Assembly: GCA_937924675.1 (NCBI GenBank)
Contig: CALEVL010000028.1
Span: 1 to 10,909, forward strand
Reading direction: 5' to 3'
From: an uncultured Ignavibacteria bacterium
GTDB taxonomy: Bacteria > Bacteroidota > Ignavibacteria > Tepidaquicellales > Tepidaquicellaceae
Length of the DNA stretch: 10,909 nucleotides
In this document: one piece after another, positions 1 to 5,561 of the stretch
Layout of the letters: each line of letters opens with the position of its first letter
How positions within the stretch are numbered: position 1 is the stretch's first letter
Position numbers and translations under genes: made by a program
The notes under the pieces: model-generated
The model's database searches: none
Told to the model about the DNA's origin: nothing
The model's input: only the letters and a program-made list of their open reading frames with translations

Positions 1-1835
1 AACCTGTTGCCCGTAACTGTAGCTGCTGTATTTCCTTCTCCAATCATCAGTCCTGCAACGACGGCATTGGATCTGAAATAGTCATAGATGTTGCAGTTGC
101 GGATCGTATCGCTGCTGTTGTAAAGCACGGGTGATGATGTTGTGCCTGCAAGAAATACGGCGCAGTTCGGCGTGTTGCCTCCGGCTGGTCCGATGTTACA
201 GTCTGAGATTACATTATTATCGTTGCCAGTTGCTACAGCTTCTCCGGATATCAGCACTGTTGCGGAAGGCGATGTAAAATTTGTCTGGCTTGAGCCGAGG
301 ATATTGCAGTTTACTATTTTGTTATCTGTTGCATCGTTACGGAATCTCACTGTGCTTGTTCCTGCATTTCCCGAAGTGGAAGAATTTGATAATGTCAGAG
401 AAGTGCCGCCGCTGTTGATGCCGTCAATTCTGACATTGTCTGCTCCGTTAAGATCTATCAAAGGCAATCCTGCGTTTATATTTCCGGAAATGGTCTTGCC
501 CGATCCGGATGAAGGCTGAATGGTCAGACTTGACCAGTCTCCCTGATTCAGAACAGCTCCCGTTGCCGGCTCAGTTATGTCCCTGTTGATCGTAACTATG
601 ATGTTAGCTCCTGTTTGCGATGCGCTGTTGATTGCTGAAAATGCCGATGAGAGACTGAGATAGTTTCCGTTGCCGCTGACCGCGCCAGAGACATTTACTT
701 CATCAAGATAAACCGTTCTCTTTATTATCGTTCCGCTTGCGCCTGCACTCAAGAGATTGTCCGAAACAAATTCAATGCAGTTTAGATTTTGAGTTGTACC
801 GGTGGGTCCGTAAGTATTCCAGTTTGTGCCGGCATTTGTAGTATAAAAAACCTGCCCGCCGCTTCCGCTCACGAATCCCGTGCTTGAGTTTTTGAATGAG
901 AACTGCCGAAGACTGTAATTCCCCAGATATGTTGTATCCCAGCTTGCTCCGAAATTCGCTGTCCTGAAGATCCTGCCGTTCGAAGAGCACACATATCCGC
1001 TGGAGCCTGTGAATTCAACATCATTGAGTGCAGAGCCGGTCATGACACCTGTCGGAAAGTTCAGTACAATGCTGAATGTTGCACCGCCGTCTGTTGACTT
1101 TGCAAGTTTCGGCGTATTCACTCCGCCGTTGTTTGCCGATGACCCGCAGATCCACATTGGAGTCGGGAAGACATTGTTTGTGACATTGATCCCGTAAACA
1201 TCAAAGCCCACAGTGCCCGGAACGGAAAATGTTCCGGATGTCCATGATGCTCCCCAGTTGGTTGTCTTTCCGTAGTTCATACCCTGTCCCGCGCAGTATA
1301 GTTCATTGCCTGTCCATTTGACGTCCATGCAATAATAGGAAGAAGTTGCAAATGTAGTTGACCAGTTAAGCCCTTCGTTTGTTGTTCTCCAAGCTCCGCT
1401 GTGTCCGGCTGTAACACCCCAAACATTTCCATACCAGATGATCACTTCTCTAAGAACGTTAAAGCCGGCTGTACCGACATTGTTCCAGGTGGTCCCGCCA
1501 TTGGTTGTCCTTTTCAGTACATTAGCGCCAACTATGAGGCCGGTATTGGCATTGAGAAACTGCATTCCCCAGATCTCGCTTGTAGTTCCTGAATTTTGGA
1601 AAGTCCATTGAGCATCTGATACTTGGAATGACAGCAGAAGAAATATCACAGTAAATATTACCGTGAATCTTTCTCTCAGGCCTGCCTGCCGCTTCACAGG
1701 GTGAAGCAATGTTTTGCTCCGCACGTTTATTGTGTGGCAAGGCAGGCCTACGAGGGAATTTGAAATAATTGGTTGATTTACTTTCTTTTGAAAAGTGGAT
1801 TTGCTTTTCCCGATAAACTTGTTTGTGTAAAACAT
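1..1835 (-). CDS. Secreted Ycf48/BNR-like propeller plus beta-helix surface protein (3' end beyond window)
   Basis: Reading the minus strand from the ATG at 1835 gives 611 uninterrupted codons that run off the left edge, so the C-terminus is missing. A GAGGAG ribosome-binding site lies 7 nt upstream and supports this start. Residues 54-75 form a Sec signal peptide (basic RER, then a hydrophobic core at about 58-70, likely cleavage after SDA, before Gln76). It is preceded by an unusually long N-terminal extension. Residues 76-375 carry repeated blades with T-T-N-x-G-x-x-W/F motifs (RTTNGGTTW 109-117, RTTNEGLNW 150-158, KTTNWGASW 190-198, KSTDGGATF 246-254, RTANFGASW 291-299, YTTNAGTNW 331-339), like Ycf48/BNR propellers. 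From about 376 the sequence changes to Asn/Gly/Ser-rich short beta-strand repeats (DNVRIDGINSGG, DNKIVNCNI, DNNVISDCNI, DTIRNCNIYD), typical of right-handed parallel beta-helix (pectin-lyase-like) proteins. It is probably exported to the cell surface, and a T9SS sorting domain may lie in the missing part (inference). Function unknown; possibly adhesion or glycan binding. Confidence 0.85.
   Translation of the reverse strand, partial: MFYTNKFIGKSKSTFQKKVNQPIISNSLVGLPCHTINVRSKTLLHPVKRQAGLRERFTVIFTVIFLLLSFQVSDAQWTFQNSGTTSEIWGMQFLNANTGLIVGANVLKRTTNGGTTWNNVGTAGFNVLREVIIWYGNVWGVTAGHSGAWRTTNEGLNWSTTFATSSYYCMDVKWTGNELYCAGQGMNYGKTTNWGASWTSGTFSVPGTVGFDVYGINVTNNVFPTPMWICGSSANNGGVNTPKLAKSTDGGATFSIVLNFPTGVMTGSALNDVEFTGSSGYVCSSNGRIFRTANFGASWDTTYLGNYSLRQFSFKNSSTGFVSGSGGQVFYTTNAGTNWNTYGPTGTTQNLNCIEFVSDNLLSAGASGTIIKRTVYLDEVNVSGAVSGNGNYLSLSSAFSAINSASQTGANIIVTINRDITEPATGAVLNQGDWSSLTIQPSSGSGKTISGNINAGLPLIDLNGADNVRIDGINSGGTSLTLSNSSTSGNAGTSTVRFRNDATDNKIVNCNILGSSQTNFTSPSATVLISGEAVATGNDNNVISDCNIGPAGGNTPNCAVFLAGTTSSPVLYNSSDTIRNCNIYDYFRSNAVVAGLMIGEGNTAATVTGNR
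1678..1749. repeat. Palindromic repeat element embedded in the leader of the minus-strand secreted protein
   Basis: The outer arms are AGGCCTGCCTGCC at 1678-1690 and GGCAAGGCAGGCCT at 1736-1749. They are inverted complements apart from one extra base. Inside lies a perfect 7-bp stem with a 3-nt loop, GCTTCAC/AGG/GTGAAGC, at 1691-1707, and an overlapping AGCAA/TTGCT dyad at 1705-1718. The total is 72 bp, exactly 24 codons, so the surrounding reading frame stays open. It corresponds to about residues 29-53 of the minus-strand protein, between a basic N-terminal stretch and the signal-peptide core. The AGGCCTGCC core also occurs at 5299-5307 in the intergenic repeat island, which suggests one dispersed repeat family. 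Confidence 0.7.
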
Positions 1836-1842
1836 TGCTTCT

Positions 1843-1848
1843 CTCCTC
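1843..1848 (-). promoter_or_regulatory. Shine-Dalgarno site for the minus-strand secreted protein
   Basis: GAGGAG on the minus strand sits 7 nt before the ATG at 1835. It is the clearest ribosome-binding site in the window, and most other genes here have none that can be recognised. It is what favours the distal start over the GTG at 1697, which looks better as a signal-peptide start. Confidence 0.7.
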
Positions 1849-1873
1849 GTAAGATTTTGTAAAATTATTTATG

Positions 1874-1905
1874 CAAAAATTGATATATAATAGTGGGGTA
1901 TCAAA
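1874..1905 (-). promoter_or_regulatory. Candidate Bacteroidota-type promoter for the minus-strand secreted protein
   Basis: On the minus strand TTTG (1905-1902) is followed after 20 nt by AATTTTTG (1881-1874). This fits the Bacteroidota sigma pattern of TTTG near -33 and TAnnTTTG near -7 with one mismatch. It would start transcription roughly 30 nt before the ATG at 1835. The region is AT-rich, so a chance match is possible. On the plus strand the same region contains TATAAT at 1886-1891, but with no convincing -35 partner. Confidence 0.35.
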
Positions 1906-2009
1906 TAGATTTTATTGAGATAATGACAGATTCAGGTGGCTGAATTTATCAAAAAACCGCAGAAACGTATAGAAAATGCATTTTTCAAAGGCTAAATTGT
2001 TGCAATAAT

Positions 2010-3479
2010 ATGACAGACACAAAGCTTACGGGACTGCTCAGGACGCTTTCGCAGGAAGAGATGAAGCAGTTGGAGAAATTTGTTGACTCTCCCTACCATA
2101 ATTCAGGAAGGGACCTTACATCACTAGTTAGATTTATGAGAAGCATTCATCCCGCATTCGAGGAAGCAGAGCTGACCAATGAACTGATATACAGCAAAAT
2201 ATTTCCCGGAAAAAAGTATGATGGCAAAAAATCTGATAATCTCATAAGGACGCTTACTTCCCATTTGTTCAGAATGTGCAAGGAGTTTCTGGTGCAGGCA
2301 GAATTGAAAGCACAATCGGAAACAAAGGAATACATGCTGCTGAACCAACTGCGCAAAAGAGGCCTTTACAAAGAATTTGATAAAGAGTATGAGAACGTCA
2401 TACAACCGAAAGATCGGCTTTCAAGAGGAAGTATAGGTTCGTTTGTAACTTCTTATTTTATGAATGCAGTTAAGCGGGATTGCTCACTAAACAGGGATGA
2501 CTTTTCGAATGCTTTTGAATATACCATGCGTGCAAGCGAAGACATTTTGACGGCAGCTCTGATCTCATGTTTCAAGTTTGAAGATGAAAAGAATCTGGCT
2601 GAGGTTTACAATGCAAACGCAAGATCCAGTATTCTTCAGGTAATGCTTGACAGCATTGACTATGACAAGTTTCTGCAGCGTCTTAAGAAAGAAGATCCGG
2701 AAAGATATCCATACATAAATATTTTCTACCATGTTTACATGATGAATAAGGACAGAGCCGGTAATTCATATTATTTCAGATTAAAGGAATTAGTGACGGA
2801 ACATGCATCGCTGTTTGGTGTTGCGGAGAATTACGTTCTCTGGAATATTTTGCTTACGCGGTCACAGTTGAGCAAGATGGGCAATGCGGAAGTATTCAGT
2901 ATCCACAAATATATGGTGAAGAACGGAGTTTACAAGATTTCAGAAAAAGAAAATTTTCACATCGTTCTGTTTAGGAATATTGTCATAGTTGCATCCTCGC
3001 TTGGTGAGTATGAATGGCTTGGTAATTTTATTGAAAAGTACTCAGGGGAGCTTCAAGATAATCACAGAGAAAATATGAAGTCATATTCGCTTGCTTATCT
3101 TCATTATGCAAAGTCGGAGTTTGACAAAGCGCTTGAACACATATTAAAGGTAAAGTACAATCTGTTTCTGTTCAAACTAGATCTGCGGATACTTCAGCTT
3201 AAGACATATTATGAGCTTGAGTATTATGAAGAAGCTCTGTCATTGGCAGCAGCATCGCTGAGTTACATAAACAGCGCAAAGGATTTGTCGCCCCTGATAA
3301 AGACTCATATCGGAAATTTCATCAAATGTGTAAGAGATCTTATCAAATACAAGACCGACACAAAGCCGCGAACTGAAGAGACGGAGGAGTTGAGAAAGAA
3401 TGTATCAGGTAACCTCTACGCAAATCTGACGGAATGGTACTTAAAGAAACTGGCTGAAGCAGAAGAGATGAAGAGGTGA
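2010..3479 (+). CDS. Uncharacterised all-helical (TPR-like) protein, 489 aa
   Basis: I do not recognise a named family. The protein is soluble and highly charged, with no signal peptide and no membrane segment, so it is probably cytoplasmic. Residues 13-98 hold a conserved-looking module, with SQEEMKQLEKFVDSPYHNS near 14-32 followed by helices around ELIYSKIFPGKKY and a helix ending KEFLVQAEL. I associate this SPYxNS...FPGKxY arrangement with hypothetical proteins of Bacteroidota and Ignavibacteria. The rest is a string of amphipathic helices. Residues about 332-420 resemble tetratricopeptide hairpins (LAYLHYAKSEFDKALEHIL, then YYELEYYEEALSLAAASL). A charged tail ends at Arg489. No catalytic motif is visible, and a scaffold or protein-interaction role is an inference from the fold. 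The start has no Shine-Dalgarno site; it was chosen because the predicted N-terminal helix begins right after it. The gene is divergent from the secreted protein to its left and stands alone. Confidence 0.85.
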   Translation: MTDTKLTGLLRTLSQEEMKQLEKFVDSPYHNSGRDLTSLVRFMRSIHPAFEEAELTNELIYSKIFPGKKYDGKKSDNLIRTLTSHLFRMCKEFLVQAELKAQSETKEYMLLNQLRKRGLYKEFDKEYENVIQPKDRLSRGSIGSFVTSYFMNAVKRDCSLNRDDFSNAFEYTMRASEDILTAALISCFKFEDEKNLAEVYNANARSSILQVMLDSIDYDKFLQRLKKEDPERYPYINIFYHVYMMNKDRAGNSYYFRLKELVTEHASLFGVAENYVLWNILLTRSQLSKMGNAEVFSIHKYMVKNGVYKISEKENFHIVLFRNIVIVASSLGEYEWLGNFIEKYSGELQDNHRENMKSYSLAYLHYAKSEFDKALEHILKVKYNLFLFKLDLRILQLKTYYELEYYEEALSLAAASLSYINSAKDLSPLIKTHIGNFIKCVRDLIKYKTDTKPRTEETEELRKNVSGNLYANLTEWYLKKLAEAEEMKR

Positions 3480-3830
3480 TATTTCACGGAAGAGAGTATG
3501 CTGCTAAGTTAACAATGGACTAATTTTACCACCTACTGCAGTCAGCCACTTCGTGGAGCCTCTTCTGCTTTGATACGACTACGCCAATTTTCTTATTAAA
3601 TGATCCCAAGAGTCTGCCTTCAACTTCGTGAAGTCAGAGAATGGCGCCTGAGTCTCCCGCTTGAAACTTGCTTGAAGTGAAAGTTTAGCCTTGGAGGGAA
3701 TCAGGAGGAGTGAAACGCTCCTCGACTGGAACGCTTCTCTTACTTGAATGATCCATCATTTAACAGGTTGTTGAAATTCAGAATGGAAGTGAGTAGTTTA
3801 AGAGCAATAATTTCAACAAAACAAAAGGGA
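3480..3830. other. Non-coding gap with several small dyads
   Basis: No convincing gene is seen on either strand up to the preferred start at 3831. The stretch holds short inverted repeats: CCAC-TTC-GTGG at 3546-3556, ACTTC-GT-GAAGT at 3623-3634, AAACTT/AAGTTT at 3664-3669 and 3681-3686, and a stronger hairpin at 3705-3723. Two of the dyads share the 8-mer ACTTCGTG (3548-3555 and 3623-3630). None is followed by a T-tract, so I do not call a terminator for the upstream gene. The composition looks like decayed repeat material rather than a promoter region. Confidence 0.5.
3705..3723. repeat. GAGGAG/CTCCTC hairpin upstream of the SRPBCC cluster
   Basis: GAGGAG (3705-3710) pairs with CTCCTC (3718-3723). 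The stem extends inward by one G-T and one G-C pair to leave an AAA loop, giving about 8 bp of stem. It has no T-run, and it lies just upstream of the SRPBCC/VOC cluster. It could be a repeat remnant or an RNA structure in the 5' leader of that cluster. Confidence 0.4.
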
Positions 3831-4259
3831 ATGAACAAATCAGAAGGAACATTCATCACAGTTGAAACAACAATAAATGCGCCGCTGCAAAAAGTATGGA
3901 ACTGCTGGACAGAACCTCAGCACATCATCAATTGGAATTTTGCATCCGATGACTGGCACTCTCCAAATGCAGAGAATGATCTGCGCGCAGGCGGAAGATT
4001 CGTTTACAGAATGGAAGCAAAAGATGGAAGTTTTGGGTTTGACTTCTCCGGATCTTATGACATAGTTGAAGAAGATGTGTTGATCGAGTACACTATGGAT
4101 GACGGCAGAAAGGCAACTATTAAATTCACTGCTGAAAATGATGTGACAAAAATAGTAGAGACATTTCAAGCGGAACAAACAAACTCAATAGAATTGCAGC
4201 GCAACGGCTGGCAGGCAATTCTGAATAATTTCAAAAAATATGTTGAAGAGGCAAAGTAG
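3831..4259 (+). CDS. SRPBCC / AHSA1-like (START-fold) protein, 142 aa
   Basis: Belongs to the activator-of-Hsp90-ATPase-1-like (AHSA1) branch of the SRPBCC superfamily. These are small cytoplasmic helix-grip proteins with a hydrophobic ligand cavity. Numbered from Met at 3831, the first strand and helix are ITVETTINAPLQKVWNCW (9-26). The family signature EPQHIINWNFASDDWH follows (28-43), then ENDLRAGGRFVYRMEAKDG, and the long C-terminal helix GWQAILNNFKKYVEEAK closes the cavity. The frame is open back to an ATG at 3744, and another ATG lies at 3783. Those would add 29 or 16 residues with no family counterpart, whereas the ATG at 3831 gives the usual length of about 140 residues. No good Shine-Dalgarno site marks any of the three. 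It directly abuts a second SRPBCC gene, so the two are surely co-transcribed. Ligand and physiological role are unknown. Confidence 0.85.
   Translation: MNKSEGTFITVETTINAPLQKVWNCWTEPQHIINWNFASDDWHSPNAENDLRAGGRFVYRMEAKDGSFGFDFSGSYDIVEEDVLIEYTMDDGRKATIKFTAENDVTKIVETFQAEQTNSIELQRNGWQAILNNFKKYVEEAK
4245..4251 (+). promoter_or_regulatory. Shine-Dalgarno site inside the upstream SRPBCC gene
   Basis: GAAGAGG lies within the last codons of the first SRPBCC gene, 8 nt before the ATG at 4260. That ATG follows the upstream TAG stop without a single intervening base. This arrangement points to translational coupling or reinitiation of the second SRPBCC gene. Confidence 0.5.
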
Positions 4260-4709
4260 ATGGAAGAGCTTAGTTTTGAAATTCTGATAAAGGCTGATCC
4301 TTTGAAAGTTCACAGATTAATGCTTGAAGACAAGACGTATCGCGAATGGACATCAGCGTTCAATCCGGACTCAAATTACTCGGGGTCATGGGAAAAAGAT
4401 TCTAAGATCATATTCAAAGGATCTGATGACAAAGGCAATACCGGAGGGATGGTAAGCAGGATCGATGAAAATCTTCCCGGGAAGATCATTTCAATCGAGC
4501 ATCTCGGCATCTTATCAGGTGATGAAGAAATTACAAGTGGTCCCGAGATTGAAGGCTGGAAAGGAGCAAAGGAGATCTATGAGTTCGAGGAAAGCAACGG
4601 AAACACCATTCTGCGTGTGAGAATGGATTCCAATCAGGAATTCAAAGAGTACTTTGCAGAGACCTGGCCAAAGGCATTGGCAAAGCTGAAGTCAATTTGT
4701 GAGTCATAA
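4260..4709 (+). CDS. SRPBCC domain protein, 149 aa
   Basis: A second helix-grip protein of the SRPBCC superfamily, diverged from its upstream neighbour. The N-terminal strand FEILIKADPLKVHRLMLED matches the usual 'strand, A/D-P-x-x-V, helix' opening. It is followed by TYREWTSAFNPDSNYSG, where AHSA1 relatives carry their W-T-x-x-F-x-P-x-S segment. The central strands include KIIFKGSDDKGNTGGMVSRI and KIISIEHLGIL. The C-terminal helix is FAETWPKALAKLKSICES. There is no signal peptide, so it is probably cytoplasmic. The start codon immediately follows the TAG of the previous gene, which argues strongly for one transcript. The paired SRPBCC genes may bind related small molecules or dimerise; this is inference only. 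Confidence 0.82.
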   Translation: MEELSFEILIKADPLKVHRLMLEDKTYREWTSAFNPDSNYSGSWEKDSKIIFKGSDDKGNTGGMVSRIDENLPGKIISIEHLGILSGDEEITSGPEIEGWKGAKEIYEFEESNGNTILRVRMDSNQEFKEYFAETWPKALAKLKSICES

Positions 4710-4738
4710 ATATTTTCATTAATTCAATTTCAAATGTC

Positions 4739-5173
4739 ATGGCAAGAGTAAGCACCTATCTCAATTTTCCGCGCAATACGGAAGAAGCTTTCAATTTTTA
4801 CAAATCCGTTTTCGGCGGTGAGTTCAATGGCGGGATCCACAGGTTCAGCGACATTCCCGTTGCTGACGGAATGCCTCCGATCCCTGATGCAGACAAAAAT
4901 CTTGTAATGCATGTCGAACTTCCGATCACCGGCGGGCATGTTCTCATGGGAACTGATGCTCCGGAATCAATGGGGTTCAATGTCATCTTCGGAAACAGCA
5001 CTCACATAAATCTGGAACATGATACAAGAGAAGAGGTCGAAAGACTGTTTAAGGGACTTTCAGCGGGAGGAAAAGTTACAATGGATTTGCAGGATATGTT
5101 TTGGGGAGCGTACTTTGGAAGCTGTATTGACAAGTACGGTATCAGCTGGATGTTTAATTGTGCTGCAAAATAG
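4739..5173 (+). CDS. VOC (glyoxalase/bleomycin-resistance fold) protein, PhnB-like, 144 aa
   Basis: The sequence has the two beta-alpha-beta-beta-beta modules of the vicinal-oxygen-chelate superfamily in the PhnB-like arrangement. It opens with VSTYLNFPRNTEEAFNFYKSVFGGEF (4-29). The central strand VMHVELPITGGHVLMGTDAP (56-75) includes His58 and Glu60. The second module has INLEHDTREEVERLFKGLSAGGKV (90-113). The closing strand WGAYFGSCIDKYGISWMFNC (122-141) matches the W-G-x-x-F-G-x-x-x-D-K-Y/F-G-x-x-W signature typical of this group. PhnB-like proteins are small cytoplasmic dimers. Their reaction is mostly unknown, and the old name '3-demethylubiquinone methyltransferase' is not supported. 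It lies 29 nt after the SRPBCC pair with no terminator between, so it is probably in the same operon. SRPBCC plus VOC gene sets are common in Bacteroidota. No clear ribosome-binding site is seen. Confidence 0.87.
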   Translation: MARVSTYLNFPRNTEEAFNFYKSVFGGEFNGGIHRFSDIPVADGMPPIPDADKNLVMHVELPITGGHVLMGTDAPESMGFNVIFGNSTHINLEHDTREEVERLFKGLSAGGKVTMDLQDMFWGAYFGSCIDKYGISWMFNCAAK

Positions 5174-5202
5174 CTGAGTTGTTATTGGATCTGTAACTGA
5201 GA

Positions 5203-5242
5203 TTACACGGAGTTTCACAGAGGGACACTGAGTTCCACAGAG
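5203..5242. repeat. Left array: four 10-bp units, consensus TTNCACNGAG
   Basis: The four consecutive units are TTACACGGAG, TTTCACAGAG, GGACACTGAG and TTCCACAGAG. All share CAC.GAG in fixed register with a period of exactly 10 bp, close to one helical turn. The same array occurs in inverted orientation at 5692-5731. Confidence 0.8.
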
Positions 5243-5280
5243 GATTGAAAGAATTTCATTAGTTTGTCATCCCCGCACTT

Positions 5281-5301
5281 TGTCATTCCTGCGAATGCAG
5301 G
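5281..5301. repeat. TGTCATTCCTGC-GAAT-GCAGG repeat head with hairpin
   Basis: TGTCATT is followed by a CCTGC-GAAT-GCAGG hairpin (5288-5301). It resembles the widespread bacterial intergenic palindromes of the form GTCATTCCCGC...GCGGGAATC. A partial copy, TGTCATCCCCGC, precedes it at 5265-5276. Another copy begins at 5414 and leads into the 20-bp inverted repeat. Confidence 0.6.
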
Positions 5302-5340
5302 CCTGCCCGCAACAAGTGTTCATGATTTACCGCTGCAGGC

Positions 5341-5391
5341 GGGAATCTACGAAATAGTGTCTCCATTTGTGGGAGACTCCTGCATGCCTGC
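5341..5391. repeat. Direct repeat copy 1 with GTCTCC/GGAGAC hairpin
   Basis: About 51 bp, running from GGGAATCTACG to TGCATGCCTGC, with a near-identical copy at 5451-5501. It contains a stem GTCTCC (5359-5364) and GGAGAC (5372-5377) with a 7-nt loop. Confidence 0.7.
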
Positions 5392-5423
5392 TCTTATAGC
5401 CCTCTACCCAATGTGTCATCCCC

Positions 5424-5443
5424 GCGCCCGTCCTTGCCGGGCA
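5424..5443. repeat. Left arm of a perfect 20-bp inverted repeat
   Basis: GCGCCCGTCCTTGCCGGGCA is the exact reverse complement of 5542-5561. Similarity continues outward: TGTCATCCCC before this arm matches TGTCACTCCT read inward from the far side of the partner. The full imperfect arm is therefore about 30 bp, enclosing 98 bp. Confidence 0.85.
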
Positions 5444-5450
5444 GGCATGC

Positions 5451-5501
5451 GGGGATCTACGGAATAGTGTCTTCATTGCTCGGAGATTCCTGCCCGCCTG
5501 C
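5451..5501. repeat. Direct repeat copy 2 with GTCTTC/GGAGAT hairpin
   Basis: Second copy of the unit at 5341-5391. Its differences are mainly transitions plus changes in the loop. The stem arms have changed to GTCTTC (5469-5474) and GGAGAT (5482-5487), yet all six pairs can still form in RNA using two G-U pairs. The copies start 110 bp apart. Confidence 0.7.
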
Positions 5502-5541
5502 GAAAAGTGTTCAAGTTCAGCATTCTTCGGGCAAACATACT

Positions 5542-5561
5542 TGCCCGGCAAGGACGGGCGC
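5542..5561. repeat. Right arm of a perfect 20-bp inverted repeat
   Basis: TGCCCGGCAAGGACGGGCGC is the exact reverse complement of 5424-5443. It contains the small palindrome TTGCC-C-GGCAA (5541-5551), which recurs at 10715-10725 near the right end of the window. Confidence 0.85.

Noticed and set aside
142..1592. Several short plus-strand open frames at the left end, plus a minus-strand one at 1522-1740 in another frame
   Set aside because: They are antisense or out-of-frame shadows of the 611-codon minus-strand secreted protein, whose frame shows repeated blade motifs throughout.
3744..3830. Upstream extension of the first SRPBCC protein by 29 residues from the ATG at 3744
   Set aside because: The frame is open, but the added residues have no counterpart in AHSA1-like proteins and there is no ribosome-binding site. 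The ATG at 3831 gives the family length. Not fully excluded.
5264..5467. Open frame of 67 codons inside the repeat island (HFVIPANAG..., then HPRARPCRAG)
   Set aside because: It is a translation of the palindromic repeat units themselves. Its sequence repeats as the DNA repeats, and it has no ribosome-binding site or domain.
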